In this document: in pieces, positions 32,902 through 44,066 of the stretch
Position numbering within the stretch: the first letter of the stretch is position 1
Layout: every line of letters begins with the position of its first letter
NCBI RefSeq assembly: GCF_034627025.1
Contig: NZ_CP141048.1
Coordinates: 3,050,001-3,114,000, forward strand
Direction: 5' to 3'
DNA length: 64,000 nt
From: Microvirga lotononidis
Lineage (GTDB): Bacteria; Pseudomonadota; Alphaproteobacteria; Rhizobiales; Beijerinckiaceae
Notes under the pieces: generated by a model
What the model saw: the letters and a program-made list of their open reading frames with translations, nothing else
Databases searched by the model: none
What the model was told of the DNA's origin: nothing
Program-made: the position numbers and the translations under genes

Positions 32902-33269
32902 TACCGGAAGCGTCCTTCCTCGGCCTTGTGATGATATTGCAGGTTCACCAGGACGCCTTTAAGGGGCCGCACGAGGGCGAGGCTCATGCCGATGCTCAAG
33001 GCTGTCCACATGACGAGGTGAAGCCAGATCGGCGGGGAAAAGGCGAACTCGGCCCAGAGGGCGAGGGCGACCACCACGATGCCCACGATGGACATGACGA
33101 AGAAGGCTGGGCCGTCGCCCGTATCGGCGAAGGCGAGATCGAGGCCGCAGACCTCGCATGTCGGCCGAACCTTCAGATAGCCCTGGAAGAGGTGGCCCTT
33201 GCCGCAGCGGGGGCACAGGCCCCTGAGGCCCGTGGTGATGGGGGAGGGTGCGGAAGGGTCATGGGCCAC
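32901..33269 (-). CDS. DUF983 protein (zinc-ribbon membrane protein)
   Basis: A 122-residue protein with a four-cysteine zinc ribbon (LCPRCGKGHLFQGYL and TCEVCGLD), then two hydrophobic spans (AFFVMSIVGIVVVALALWAE; WLHLVMWTALSIGMSLALVR). GTG 33269 is chosen because GGAGA lies seven bases upstream and the DUF983 region starts here; the frame continues to 33413 without support. DUF983 genes sit in cytochrome oxidase clusters across alphaproteobacteria, so a role in oxidase assembly is inferred. It is coupled to the SURF1 gene. Confidence 0.88.
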   Translation of the reverse strand: MAHDPSAPSPITTGLRGLCPRCGKGHLFQGYLKVRPTCEVCGLDLAFADTGDGPAFFVMSIVGIVVVALALWAEFAFSPPIWLHLVMWTALSIGMSLALVRPLKGVLVNLQYHHKAEEGRFR

Positions 33270-33330
33270 GGCTGTTCTCCAAATGGGTTGCCGGTCAACG
33301 AACGCCAGGCCGGATGGTGCCGGGCGCTTA

Positions 33331-33360
33331 AAAGCGAAGGGCGGCTTTGAAGCCGCCCTT
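33331..33360 (-). terminator. Terminator-like hairpin after coxC
   Basis: AAGGGCGGCTT (33337-33347) and AAGCCGCCCTT (33350-33360) form an 11-base stem with a very small loop. On the minus strand, CGCTTTTAAG follows. It lies just after the coxC stop and before the DUF983 gene, so it may reduce read-through from the oxidase genes. Confidence 0.65.
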
Positions 33361-33384
33361 GCTGAATGTGATGTCGCTAGCGGC

Positions 33385-34245
33385 TTAGTGCCCGGCGGCG
33401 GCGTGTCCGCCATAGCCCCAGACGTAGATGGCGGCGAAGAGGAAGAGCCACACCACGTCGACGAAGTGCCAGTACCAGGCGGCGAACTCGAAGCCGAGGT
33501 GCTGCTTGGGCGTGAAGTCGCCGCGATAGGCGCGCAGGAGGCAGACGGCCAGGAAGATCGTGCCGATGATCACGTGCGCGCCGTGGAAGCCCGTCGCCAT
33601 GAAGAAGGTGGCGCCGTAGATGTTGCCCGAGAAGCCGAAGGTGGCGTGGCTGTATTCGTAGGCCTGCACGCAGGAGAAGATCAGGCCGAGGATCACCGTG
33701 AGCCACAGGCCCGCCTTGAGGCCCTGGCGGTCGTTCTCCAGGAGCGCATGGTGCGCCCAGGTGACCGTGGTGCCGGAGGTGAGCAGGATCAGGGTGTTGA
33801 GCAGCGGCAGGTGCCAGGGATCGAAGGTCTCGATGCCCTTGGGCGGCCACACGCCGCCGAGAACGTCCACGCGGGAATAGAGCTGCGGATCGCCGGCGTA
33901 CAGGGCGGCATCGAAATAGGCCCAGAACCAGGCGGCGAAGAACATCACCTCGGAGGCGATGAACATCATCATGCCGTAGCGGTGGTGAAGCTGCACCACG
34001 CGGGTGTGGTAGCCGGTATTGGCTTCCTTCACCACGTCGGTCCACCAGCTGAGCATGGTGTAGAGCACCCCGATGATGCCGGCGCCGAACACGAAGGGGC
34101 CCAGGTGCATGCCCGCGATGGCGATGTCCTTCCACCAGGTCACGAACCCGGATGCCATCAGGAAGGCACTGACCGCGCCGATGAGCGGCCACGGGCTCGG
34201 TTCAAGGATGTGGTAGTCGTGGTTCTTGGCGTGGGCCTCGGCCAT
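33385..34245 (-). CDS. coxC: Cytochrome c oxidase subunit III
   Basis: A 286-residue subunit III with about seven spans. [20 protein letters not shown] and [20 protein letters not shown] are near the start. [19 protein letters not shown] holds the conserved Glu. [20 protein letters not shown] and [20 protein letters not shown] with [18 protein letters not shown] are typical. It belongs to the aa3 heme-copper oxidase. Order on the minus strand is coxB-coxA-ctaB-coxF-ctaG-coxC, and the protein ends AAAGH. Confidence 0.95.
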   Translation of the reverse strand: MAEAHAKNHDYHILEPSPWPLIGAVSAFLMASGFVTWWKDIAIAGMHLGPFVFGAGIIGVLYTMLSWWTDVVKEANTGYHTRVVQLHHRYGMMMFIASEVMFFAAWFWAYFDAALYAGDPQLYSRVDVLGGVWPPKGIETFDPWHLPLLNTLILLTSGTTVTWAHHALLENDRQGLKAGLWLTVILGLIFSCVQAYEYSHATFGFSGNIYGATFFMATGFHGAHVIIGTIFLAVCLLRAYRGDFTPKQHLGFEFAAWYWHFVDVVWLFLFAAIYVWGYGGHAAAGH

Positions 34246-34313
34246 TTCGTGTCGTCTCCGTGCCTCGAATGTGAACTCGCTTTAAGACGTTTCCGCCTAG
34301 CTTGTCACGTCCC

Positions 34314-34904
34314 TTATTGAGCAATGGGTTTGGTGGATGATGTCACCTCCGCCACCGGCTTGCCCCCCTTGGAGGGGAAGTAGGTGTAGGAGAGGGTGAG
34401 AGAGGTCAGGTCCTTCACGTCGCTGTCCTGCACGAGGCGGGGATCGACGTAGAAGACAACGGCTGATTCCAGGGATTCTCCCGGCTGCAGGGTCTGCTCG
34501 GTGAAGCAGAAGCATTCGAGCTTGGAGAAATAGGTGCCCGCCAGGTCCGGCTGCACGTTGTAGGTGGCGATGCCCGTGCTCGGCCTGTCGCCCGTATTGG
34601 TGACCTTGTAATAGACCGTCGTGGTCTCGCCGAGCTTCACCTTGATCTCGGGCTTCTCCGGGGCGAAGCGCCAGTTCAGGCCGGGGGCCACGTTGGAATC
34701 GAAGCGGACGGCGATCGTCCGGTCCATCACCTCGGAGCCGTTGGCGTCGCGGATGATCGGGGTGCCGCCGAAGCCGGTGACCTTGCAGAAGAGGTCGTAG
34801 AGCGGCACGGACGCATAAGCCAAGCCGACCATGCCCACGACGACGCCCACGCAGGCGAAGGCCGTGCGATTCATCTTGCGTTCGGTGTGGGATGTTTCAG
34901 CCAT
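34314..34904 (-). CDS. ctaG: Cytochrome c oxidase assembly protein CtaG (Cox11 family)
   Basis: A 196-residue Cox11/CtaG protein that delivers copper to the CuB site of subunit I. One N-terminal span (FACVGVVVGMVGLAYASVPL) precedes the periplasmic beta domain. YDLFCKVTGFGGT holds the conserved Cys near the membrane. YFSKLECFCFTEQTL carries the copper-binding C-F-C-F pair, and VVFYVDPRLVQDSD follows. Start ATG 34904 is preceded by TGAGG; seven bases separate it from the coxF stop. Confidence 0.94.
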   Translation of the reverse strand: MAETSHTERKMNRTAFACVGVVVGMVGLAYASVPLYDLFCKVTGFGGTPIIRDANGSEVMDRTIAVRFDSNVAPGLNWRFAPEKPEIKVKLGETTTVYYKVTNTGDRPSTGIATYNVQPDLAGTYFSKLECFCFTEQTLQPGESLESAVVFYVDPRLVQDSDVKDLTSLTLSYTYFPSKGGKPVAEVTSSTKPIAQ

Positions 34905-34911
34905 TTGAGCC

Positions 34912-35073
34912 TCACAGGGGACGCTGAAGAACGCCCGGTCCAAGCTTCACAAGGGTGATCGCGAAGAGCAGGATGCAGAAGGCCGCAAGAGTCAGGGCCA
35001 GGGCCAGCGAGCGCCTGCGGCGGCGTTTCTGCTCCTCGGGCGTCAGACGAACGTATTCAGTGCGGTCTGCCAT
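34912..35073 (-). CDS. coxF: Small cox-cluster membrane protein CoxF
   Basis: A 53-residue protein read directly from the minus strand: ATG at 35073, TGA at 34912-34914. It has a basic cytoplasmic N-terminus (VRLTPEEQKRRRRRSLALAL, residues 8-27) and one span (LTLAAFCILLFAITLVKLG). This is the size, topology and position of the poorly known CoxF between ctaB and ctaG in rhizobial cox operons. ctaB stops at 35078, four bases before its ATG, so it is part of the operon. Its function is not established. Confidence 0.75.
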   Translation of the reverse strand: MADRTEYVRLTPEEQKRRRRRSLALALTLAAFCILLFAITLVKLGPGVLQRPL

Positions 35074-35077
35074 TCGA

Positions 35078-36034
35078 TCACCCGAAAACCGGCCGGAAGA
35101 AGCCGAAGCCGTGCTCCGCGAGAAGTGTCGCGAAGAGCAGGAAGAGGTAGAGAATCGAGAAGCCGAACAGATGCTGGGCCACGCGCATGGCGGGCTCGCC
35201 CTGGCGCAGGCGGTAGACTTGCACGGCGAGCGCCAGCATGCCGAGGCCGCCGATCAGCGCGATGATGGCATAGGCCAGTCCGCCGAAGCCCATCGCCACC
35301 GGAGCCAGGCCGAGCGGAGCCAGGATGACCGTATAGGCCAGGATCTGGAAGCGTGTGGAATCGGGGCCGGCGACGTTCGGCATCATGGGAATGCCGGCGC
35401 GCTCGTAATCGCCTGACTTCACCAGGGCCAGGGCCCAGAAGTGCGGGGGCGTCCACATGAAGATGATGGCGAACAGCACGACGCTGTCCCACGCCACGTG
35501 ACCGGTGACGGCGGCCTGCGCGACGATCGGGGGGAGGGCGCCCGCCGCGCCGCCGATGACGATGTTCTGCGGCGTCGATCGCTTCAGCCACATGGAATAC
35601 ACGACCACGTAGAAGAAGATGGTGAAGGCCAGAAGGCCGGCGGCCAGCCAGTTGCTGGCAAGGCCCAGGATGATCACGGAACCGGCGGAGAGCGTCACGC
35701 CGAAGGCGAGGGCTTCGCCCGGCTGGATCTTGCCGGCCGGAATCGGACGCTTGCGGGTACGGGTCATGACGGCGTCGATATCCGCATCCCACCACATGTT
35801 CAGGCAGCCGGACGCGCCGCCGCCGATGGCGATCATCAGGAGCGACACGAAAGCCACCACGGGATGAACGTCGGAATGGCTCACCACCATGCCGACGAGC
35901 GCCGTGAACACGACGAGAAACATCACGCGCGGCTTGAGAAGGGCGAAGAAGTCGGACACGTCACCCTGCGAGACGCCTGCCGTGGCAAGGGGCTCTACGC
36001 GGTTATCGGCCAAACTGTTCGACATGGTGCTCAT
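35078..36034 (-). CDS. ctaB: Protoheme IX farnesyltransferase
   Basis: A 318-residue heme O synthase (CtaB/CyoE), a UbiA-type prenyltransferase with about nine spans. The first Asp-rich motif is in [20 protein letters not shown], and [20 protein letters not shown] is the family N-terminal segment. [20 protein letters not shown] is the second conserved loop. It adds farnesyl to heme B for heme O, the precursor of heme A. ATG 36034 is chosen; ATG 36025 is also possible. It lies 132 bases after the coxA stop. Confidence 0.93.
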   Translation of the reverse strand: MSTMSNSLADNRVEPLATAGVSQGDVSDFFALLKPRVMFLVVFTALVGMVVSHSDVHPVVAFVSLLMIAIGGGASGCLNMWWDADIDAVMTRTRKRPIPAGKIQPGEALAFGVTLSAGSVIILGLASNWLAAGLLAFTIFFYVVVYSMWLKRSTPQNIVIGGAAGALPPIVAQAAVTGHVAWDSVVLFAIIFMWTPPHFWALALVKSGDYERAGIPMMPNVAGPDSTRFQILAYTVILAPLGLAPVAMGFGGLAYAIIALIGGLGMLALAVQVYRLRQGEPAMRVAQHLFGFSILYLFLLFATLLAEHGFGFFRPVFG

Positions 36035-36166
36035 AACTGATTGATCTTCCGAAATGCCGTGACGAGGCCGAAAAGGCCTCCTGAAAGTCGGCTCCTCGCC
36101 GGAAGGCTTGTCAGCGCAAGCCCTCTGGGGAGGAGCGGGCGGCGTGTGGCCGCCCACTCGGTCGAT

Positions 36167-38669
<2,503 letters not shown>

Positions 38670-38770
38670 CGGCGTTCCTAAGCTCCTAAAGATGTGATGG
38701 CCCAGGGCCATGAAAGCATCGGGGAAGGCGCGGGCGTGCGGAAAGCGGCGCCCGGCTTGCGCCATCACCT

Positions 38771-38784
38771 TTGATCTGCGTCAA
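38771..38784. promoter_or_regulatory. FNR/FixK-type box upstream of coxB
   Basis: TTGATCTGCGTCAA matches the TTGA-N6-TCAA consensus of FNR, FixK and FnrN sites and is a near-perfect dyad. It sits about 102 bases before the coxB start codon on the minus strand, and about 198 bases before the IalB-like gene on the other side. Confidence 0.5.
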
Positions 38785-38981
38785 AGATCACAGGACGCGC
38801 TCAAGCGCAACGGTAGAAGCGTTCCAAACTGTGCGTCATAACCGCCAAAAATCATTTCGGTCCCTCAAACAGCCTCTCTCGCTTGACATCGCGCCCTCTG
38901 CCATGGTCCCAACGGCCAAAGATGGACCTGAAGCGGCGGCAGGCCGCGACCCTCGATCAGGGTTAATGAATGGAGAATCCG

Positions 38982-39494
38982 ATGGGCGCATCGCGATGGG
39001 CTCGCCATGGTGCGGCGGCAATCCTGGGGCTGTCGGCCCTGTTCGGCGCCAGCGGCGCCGGCGCTCAGGGCATGGTCAAGAACACCTACGGCGAGTGGCA
39101 GATGCGCTGCGAGACTCCGGCGGGCGCCACGGCCGAGCAATGCGCCCTCGTGCAGAACGTCGTCGCAGAGGACCGCCCCAACGTCACCCTCGTCATTATT
39201 GTGTTGAAAACCGCCGACGGCAAAAGTCGCCTCCTGCGCGTGGTCGCGCCTCTTGGTATTCTGTTGCCGTCGGGCCTGGGCCTCAAGATCGACCAGACGG
39301 ATATCGGGCGTGCCGGCTTCGTGCGCTGCCTCGCCACCGGCTGCGTGGCGGAGGTCGTGATGGAGGACAACCTGGTCAACCAGATGAAGACCGGTCAGGC
39401 GGCCACCTTCATCGTGTTCCAGACGCCTGAGGAAGGGATCGGGATTCCCGTGTCCCTGAACGGATTTGCGGCCGGGTTCGACGCTCTTCCGTAA
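38982..39494 (+). CDS. Invasion-associated locus B (IalB) family protein
   Basis: A 170-residue exported protein. The signal peptide has an AAAILGLSALFGASGAGAQG core ending AQG. The IalB/YcgL-like domain follows with TYGEWQMRCETPAGATAEQC, VVLKTADGK-type strands (LVIIVLKTADGKSRLLRVV) and GFVRCLATGCVAEVVMEDNL, including four cysteines that can pair. ATG 38982 is chosen because GGAG lies six bases before it. Bartonella IalB is linked to erythrocyte invasion, but homologues in free-living rhizobia are general periplasmic proteins of unknown role. Confidence 0.87.
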   Translation: MGASRWARHGAAAILGLSALFGASGAGAQGMVKNTYGEWQMRCETPAGATAEQCALVQNVVAEDRPNVTLVIIVLKTADGKSRLLRVVAPLGILLPSGLGLKIDQTDIGRAGFVRCLATGCVAEVVMEDNLVNQMKTGQAATFIVFQTPEEGIGIPVSLNGFAAGFDALP

Positions 39495-39523
39495 GACTTG
39501 ACCATAATAAGGTGGGGGCAATC

Positions 39524-40111
39524 ATGAGAGACGGATTGAGCCGGAAGGCCGGATGGACGCTCGCGGCACTCGGCCTGACGGCCCTGACGGGCTGCGGCCC
39601 GTCGGGAGGCGGAGGTGGCTTCGGCATGGGCGACATGCTCCTGACGGCCGGAACGAGGCAGGCCCCAGCCCAGTCGGCCGAGATCCGGGACGTGTATTGC
39701 CCGACCATTGACGTGGTCGACGGCGGCGCTGCCCTCCAGGTTCGCGGTGGCCGCGAGGAAGGCTCGATCCGGAGCCAGGTGACCCTGGGCGAGATCGCCC
39801 GCGAATGCGTCGGGCAGCCGGACGGCTCGACCCTGGTCAAGGTCGGTGTCGAGGCGCGCGCGCTCCTGGGCGTCGGCGGCTCCTCCGGCCGCTACGATGT
39901 GCCGGTTCATATCGTGGTCAAGGACGGCTCGACGGTCTTCGCCGACCGGTCCCGCCGGGTGGCGGCAGCCATCCCGGCCGGTCAGACCCAGACGACCGTG
40001 TCGGTGATCGAGGAGGGCATCGTGGTGCCCCCGTCCTACGCCAACAGCTTCGAAATCCAGGTGGGCCTCGGCGGCGGCGGCCGTGCCGCTCCGGGACGGC
40101 GCAGGGGATAG
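39524..40111 (+). CDS. Hypothetical lipoprotein
   Basis: A 195-residue protein. ALGLTALTGCGPSGGGGG is a lipobox (LTGC) after a hydrophobic leader, so the product is probably a lipid-anchored periplasmic protein. Glycine-rich segments border a beta-rich domain (DVYCPTIDVVDGGAALQVRG; LVKVGVEARALLGVGGSSGR; VPVHIVVKDGSTVFADRS). No specific family is named with confidence. ATG 39524 has GGTGGGGG upstream. It lies 29 bases after the IalB-like gene in the same direction, so they may share a transcript. Confidence 0.75.
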   Translation: MRDGLSRKAGWTLAALGLTALTGCGPSGGGGGFGMGDMLLTAGTRQAPAQSAEIRDVYCPTIDVVDGGAALQVRGGREEGSIRSQVTLGEIARECVGQPDGSTLVKVGVEARALLGVGGSSGRYDVPVHIVVKDGSTVFADRSRRVAAAIPAGQTQTTVSVIEEGIVVPPSYANSFEIQVGLGGGGRAAPGRRRG

Positions 40112-40112
40112 A

Positions 40113-40216
40113 GCCTCGAACGCAAAAGTGGGAACCGGTTTTGCGTGGAAAGATGCGTCGGACCACCAGCCTCGAACGCAAAAGTGGGAACCGGTTTGGC
40201 GTGAGAAGATGCGTTA
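40113..40216. repeat. 56-base tandem direct repeat of the AAAAGTGGGAACCGG element
   Basis: GCCTCGAACGCAAAAGTGGG begins at 40113 and again at 40169. The units are almost identical apart from a few bases near their ends, and each contains a copy of the dispersed element seen at 2140 and 49240. It starts immediately after the lipoprotein stop codon. Confidence 0.8.
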
Positions 40217-40282
40217 AATCAGAAAGTTAGAGCACCGAACGTGAAATCGCATTCCCGTCCGGTGCTTCACGGTTGAGACGAT

Positions 40283-41653
40283 TCAGTAGAGAACGGCGGC
40301 GCCTGCTCTCTGGTTGAGGGGAGCGGCCAGGACCTTGTCGATCCGGCGCTCGTCCAGGTCGATCACTTCGAAGCGCCAGCCCAGGGTGTCTACGTGCTCG
40401 CCTGTATTGGGCAGGTGCTGCAGCTCGCTGATCACCAGGCCGCCGACCGTGTGATAGCTGCGGGTCTCGGGCAGGGTGACGCCCAGCACCTCGGCCATCT
40501 CGTCGACCGGCATGGAGCCGGCGAGCAGCCAGGAGCCGTCCTCGCGCCGGATGGCGTCGGGTTCCGGAGCCTCGCCGTCGGACCGGAAGGCGCCGACGAT
40601 GGCCTCCAGGGCATCGGCCGGGGTCACGACCCCTTCGAAATGCCCGTATTCGTCGTGGACGATCGCCATCGGCACCTCCGCGTCGCGCAAGGTGGCCAGC
40701 GCATCGAGCGCGTAAAGCGTGTCCGGAATGACCGGCGCCGGCTGAATATGCCCCCGGATGTCCAGGGACTGGCCCGAAAGCATGGCAGCGAGAAGCTCTC
40801 GCGACTGGACGACGCCGATCACGTTGTCGGGCGTTCCCTCGCTCACGGGCAGGCGGGAATGCGGGGTTTCGATCAGCAAGGCGCGGATCGTCGCCTCGTC
40901 GTCGTCCAGGTCGATCCAGTCCACGTCCGTGCGCGGGGTCATGAGGCCGCGCACGGTCCGGTCCCCGAGGCGCAGGACGCCTGAGATCATGCGGCGTTCC
41001 TCCTCCTCGATCACGCCGGCGCTCTCGGCCTCGCCGACGAGCATCTTGATTTCCTCTTCCGTGACCGTCGACGAATCGTCGGACTTGGCCCCCAGGAGGC
41101 GGAAGATCAGGCTGGTCGATGCGTTCAGAAGCCAGACGGCCGGGGCCGCGACCTTCGAGAGCACCAGCATCAGGGGCGCCATGGTGCAGGCGATGGCCTC
41201 CGGATTGCGCAGGGCCAGCTGCTTGGGCACCAGCTCGCCGATGACGATGGAGAGATACGTGATGATGCCGATCACGAGGCCGTAGCCCAGGGGCTGGGCC
41301 ACGCCTTCGGGCATGCCCTGGGCCAGGAAGATCTGGGTCAGCCGGTCGCCGAGCGCGGCACCCGAAAAGGCGCCGGCCAGAATGCCCACGAGAGTGATGC
41401 CGATCTGGACCGTGGACAGGAAGCGGCCCGAATCCTCCATGAGGGTCAGGGCCGTGGTGGCTCCGGAGCGGCCTTGCTCGGCCATCGCCTTGAGGCGGGC
41501 TCGGCGGGCGGAAACGATGGCGAGTTCGGAAAGAGCAAAGACGCCGTTGAGGGCGACGAGAGCGAGAGCGATGATCAGTTCGAGCAACGATGCGTGGAGC
41601 TGCTGACCGGACCAGGCCGCGCTTCTCCCCTTCTGTGACAGATGCCCTAACAT
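40283..41653 (-). CDS. HlyC/CorC family membrane protein (DUF21-CBS-CorC)
   Basis: A 456-residue protein. A DUF21/CNNM membrane domain covers about residues 25-210 (LIIALALVALNGVFALSELA; GGATTALTL-type loops; GYGLVIGIITYLSIVIGELV). Two CBS domains follow (MTPRTDVDWIDLDDDEATIR; RELLAAMLSGQSLDIRGHIQ), then the C-terminal CorC_HlyC domain (GGLVISELQHLPNTGEHVDT). Relatives function in magnesium/cobalt or sodium export. ATG 41653 is chosen; the first possible start is a TTG at 41677. It is divergent from the gcv operon. Confidence 0.88.
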   Translation of the reverse strand: MLGHLSQKGRSAAWSGQQLHASLLELIIALALVALNGVFALSELAIVSARRARLKAMAEQGRSGATTALTLMEDSGRFLSTVQIGITLVGILAGAFSGAALGDRLTQIFLAQGMPEGVAQPLGYGLVIGIITYLSIVIGELVPKQLALRNPEAIACTMAPLMLVLSKVAAPAVWLLNASTSLIFRLLGAKSDDSSTVTEEEIKMLVGEAESAGVIEEEERRMISGVLRLGDRTVRGLMTPRTDVDWIDLDDDEATIRALLIETPHSRLPVSEGTPDNVIGVVQSRELLAAMLSGQSLDIRGHIQPAPVIPDTLYALDALATLRDAEVPMAIVHDEYGHFEGVVTPADALEAIVGAFRSDGEAPEPDAIRREDGSWLLAGSMPVDEMAEVLGVTLPETRSYHTVGGLVISELQHLPNTGEHVDTLGWRFEVIDLDERRIDKVLAAPLNQRAGAAVLY

Positions 41654-41765
41654 GGAGTGTCGATGCCCTGCCGTCAATTAAGGCAGGGAGATATTCGCCG
41701 CGACGGCCTGCTTTGTTGACAGGACCGCATTTCCTCTTCAGAGCTAAATCCAGCCGATGATCCCC

Positions 41766-41960
41766 GCGGAAGAGACCGGACCTCTGAGGTCCGGCGCCGA
41801 AGGCGCAACCGCCCCGGAAACGCTCAGGCCAAAGGACCGCGCGGGAGCTGGCACTCTGGAAAGCGGCGACGCTCGAACGGGCGTCGCCCACCGACGGGCG
41901 TAACCTGCCGCGAAAGCGGTGAGGGAAATCTCTCAGGTCTCGGGACAGAGGGGGCGCACA
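41766..41960 (+). promoter_or_regulatory. Tandem glycine riboswitch
   Basis: Two glycine aptamers lie in tandem between the CorC-type gene and gcvT. The first begins around GGAAGAGACCGGACC and includes GGCGCCGAAGGCGCAACC, CCCCGGAAACGCTCAGGC and CAAAGGACCGCGCGGG ending CTCTGGAAAG (about 41766-41866). The second follows to about 41957 with CACCGACGGGCGTAACC, GCGAAAGCGG, GAGGGAAATCTCTCAGG and GGACAGAGGGG. Such pairs bind glycine and turn on the downstream cleavage genes. A TTGACA at 41716-41721 may be the -35 of the promoter; the -10 is unclear. Confidence 0.9.
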
Positions 41961-42008
41961 GCAACGGGCCGCAAGGCTCGATGGAACGCGCACCTTTGAG
42001 GAAACCCG

Positions 42009-43157
42009 ATGGCCGAGCATGCGCATAGCGACGAGCCGCTCCTGCAGACCCCGCTTCATGCCGAGCATGTGGCCCTTGGCGCCCGCATGGTGCCCTTCGC
42101 CGGCTACGACATGCCGGTGCAGTATCCCACCGGCATCCTGACCGAGCACAACTGGACCCGCGAGCACGCGGGCCTGTTCGACGTCTCGCATATGGGCCAG
42201 GCCTTCCTCGTCGCCGACGACAAGAGCCACGAGACCGTGGCCCGGGCGATCGAGGCGTTGATTCCCGCCGACGTGCTCAACCTCAAGCCCAACCAGCAGC
42301 GCTATTCGCAGCTGCTGGCGGAGGACGGCGGCATCCTCGACGACCTGATGGTCACCCGCGTCGGCGCCCCCGGCCACGAAGGCTGGCTCTATCTGGTGGT
42401 GAACGCCTCGATGAAGGAGCAGGACTACGCTCATATCGAGGCCCGCCTGCCGAAGGGCGTCGCGTTGCGGCGCAAGGACGATCTGGGCCTCATGGCGCTC
42501 CAGGGGCCGTCCGCCGAGGCCGTGCTCGCCAGGCTTGTGCCGGAGGCCGCAGGCCTCGCCTTCATGATGTCCGCCGACGTGCAGATCGACGCCATCTGGT
42601 GCCACGTCTCCCGCTCCGGCTATACCGGCGAGGACGGGTTCGAGATCTCCTGCCAAGGCAAGGATGCCCCCGCTCTCTGGAACAAGCTGCTCGCGGATCC
42701 CGAGGTGAAGGCCATCGGTCTCGGCGCGCGCGATTCGCTGCGGCTCGAAGCGGGCCTGTGCCTCTACGGTCACGACATCGATCCCACGACCTCGCCCATC
42801 GAGGCCGGCCTGATCTGGTCGATCCAGAAGCGCCGCCGCGAGGAGGGGGGCTTCCCCGGCGCCGAGCGCGTCCAGCGCGAGATCAAGGACGGCGCGGCGC
42901 GCGTGCGCGTCGGCATCAGGCCCGAGGGTCGCGCTCCGGCGCGCGAGGGCACGATCATCACCACGCCCGACGGCCATGAGGTCGGCATCGTGACCTCCGG
43001 CGGCTTCGGCCCCACGGTCAACGGCCCGGTCGCCATGGGCTATGTCGCGAAGGAGGTGTCGGCCGTCGGCACGGACCTTCATCTCATCGTTCGCGGCAAG
43101 CCGCTGCCGGCCAAGGTCGCGGCCATGCCGTTCGCCCCCCATCGCTACAAGCGCTGA
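42009..43157 (+). CDS. gcvT: Glycine cleavage system T protein (aminomethyltransferase)
   Basis: A 382-residue T protein. It transfers the methylene group from the aminomethyl lipoyl arm of GcvH to tetrahydrofolate and releases ammonia. MVPFAGYDMPVQYPTGILTE and HAGLFDVSHMGQAFLVADD are the N-terminal folate and catalytic regions (Asp of FDVSHMG). SRSGYTGEDGFEISCQGKD is the central conserved segment, and GLGARDSLRLEAGLCLYGHD follows. Full length. GAGGA precedes ATG 42009, about 50 bases after the riboswitch. Confidence 0.96.
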   Translation: MAEHAHSDEPLLQTPLHAEHVALGARMVPFAGYDMPVQYPTGILTEHNWTREHAGLFDVSHMGQAFLVADDKSHETVARAIEALIPADVLNLKPNQQRYSQLLAEDGGILDDLMVTRVGAPGHEGWLYLVVNASMKEQDYAHIEARLPKGVALRRKDDLGLMALQGPSAEAVLARLVPEAAGLAFMMSADVQIDAIWCHVSRSGYTGEDGFEISCQGKDAPALWNKLLADPEVKAIGLGARDSLRLEAGLCLYGHDIDPTTSPIEAGLIWSIQKRRREEGGFPGAERVQREIKDGAARVRVGIRPEGRAPAREGTIITTPDGHEVGIVTSGGFGPTVNGPVAMGYVAKEVSAVGTDLHLIVRGKPLPAKVAAMPFAPHRYKR

Positions 43158-43178
43158 CACTCAAAGAGGGAAATCAAC

Positions 43179-43553
43179 ATGACCACGCGCTACACCAAGG
43201 ATCACGAATACATCCGCATCGAGGGCGATGCCGGCATCGTCGGCATCTCCGACTATGCGCAGAGCCAGCTCGGAGACGTGGTCTTCGTCGAGCTTCCGAG
43301 CGTCGGCAAGACCCTGGCGAAGGGCGATGAGGCTGCCGTCGTCGAGAGCGTGAAGGCCGCAAGCGAAGTCTATGCGCCGGTCTCCGGCGAAGTGGTCGAG
43401 GTCAACAGCGATCTCGAAGCCTCGCCCGGCACCGTCAACGAGGATCCGGCCGGCCGCGGCTGGTTCATGAAGCTTCGTCTCACCAACCAGAGCGAGCTCG
43501 ACGGCCTCATGACCGAGGAGCAGTACCAGGAATTCGTGAAGTCGATTTCCTAA
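43179..43553 (+). CDS. gcvH: Glycine cleavage system H protein
   Basis: A 124-residue H protein. It carries the lipoyl group on Lys in AAVVESVKAASEVYAPVSGE, the canonical ESVK lipoylation site. YTKDHEYIRIEGDAGIVGIS is the N-terminal hammerhead start, and GDVVFVELPSVGKTLAKGDE leads to the lipoyl loop. It shuttles the aminomethyl intermediate between GcvP and GcvT. GAGGG precedes ATG 43179. It is 21 bases after gcvT. Confidence 0.97.
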   Translation: MTTRYTKDHEYIRIEGDAGIVGISDYAQSQLGDVVFVELPSVGKTLAKGDEAAVVESVKAASEVYAPVSGEVVEVNSDLEASPGTVNEDPAGRGWFMKLRLTNQSELDGLMTEEQYQEFVKSIS

Positions 43554-43569
43554 CACGGGCGGCTTGGCA

Positions 43570-44046
43570 ATGGCGCACGAGTACAAGGCAACGATCCGCT
43601 GGGCCCGGGGAGACGACGAGGTCTTTTCCGACAACCGCTACAGCCGGGGCCATCTCTGGAGCTTCGATGGCGGCATCGAGGTGCCGGGCTCCTCGTCGCC
43701 TTCCGTCGTGCCGTTGCCTCTCTCCCGGGAGGACGCCATCGACCCGGAGGAGGCGTATGTCGCAGCCATTTCCAGCTGCCACATGCTGACCTTCCTGTCG
43801 ATCGCCGCCAAGAAGCGCTTCGTCGTCGACCGTTACGAGGACGAAGCGCTCGGGATCATGACCAAGAACGAGAACGGCAAGCTCTTCGTGTCCAAGGTCA
43901 CCCTGGACCCGACAATCGAATTTTCAGGCGACAAGGTTCCGACGCCGGAGCAGATCGCCGCCATGCACCACCTCGCCCACAAGGAATGCTTCATCGCCAA
44001 CTCCGTGCTCACGGAGATCGTGGTGGCAGGCATTCCCTCGCACTAA
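43570..44046 (+). CDS. OsmC family protein inside the gcv operon
   Basis: A 158-residue OsmC/Ohr-fold protein. [19 protein letters not shown] and [16 protein letters not shown] hold the two conserved cysteines (peroxidatic and resolving), and [14 protein letters not shown] is the usual helix start. Such proteins reduce organic hydroperoxides through dihydrolipoyl carriers. Placement between gcvH (lipoyl carrier) and gcvPA, in the same direction, suggests use of the lipoylated H protein as reductant, an inference. ATG 43570 is chosen; a TTG at 43564 is possible. Confidence 0.88.
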   Translation: MAHEYKATIRWARGDDEVFSDNRYSRGHLWSFDGGIEVPGSSSPSVVPLPLSREDAIDPEEAYVAAISSCHMLTFLSIAAKKRFVVDRYEDEALGIMTKNENGKLFVSKVTLDPTIEFSGDKVPTPEQIAAMHHLAHKECFIANSVLTEIVVAGIPSH

Positions 44047-44066
44047 CGCCTCAAGGTTTTTTGCCG

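Noticed and set aside
40227..43160. A 977-codon minus-strand frame running opposite gcvT and through the CorC-type gene region
   Set aside because: It reads antisense to gcvT and the riboswitch and out of frame with the CorC-type gene; GC-rich shadow frame.
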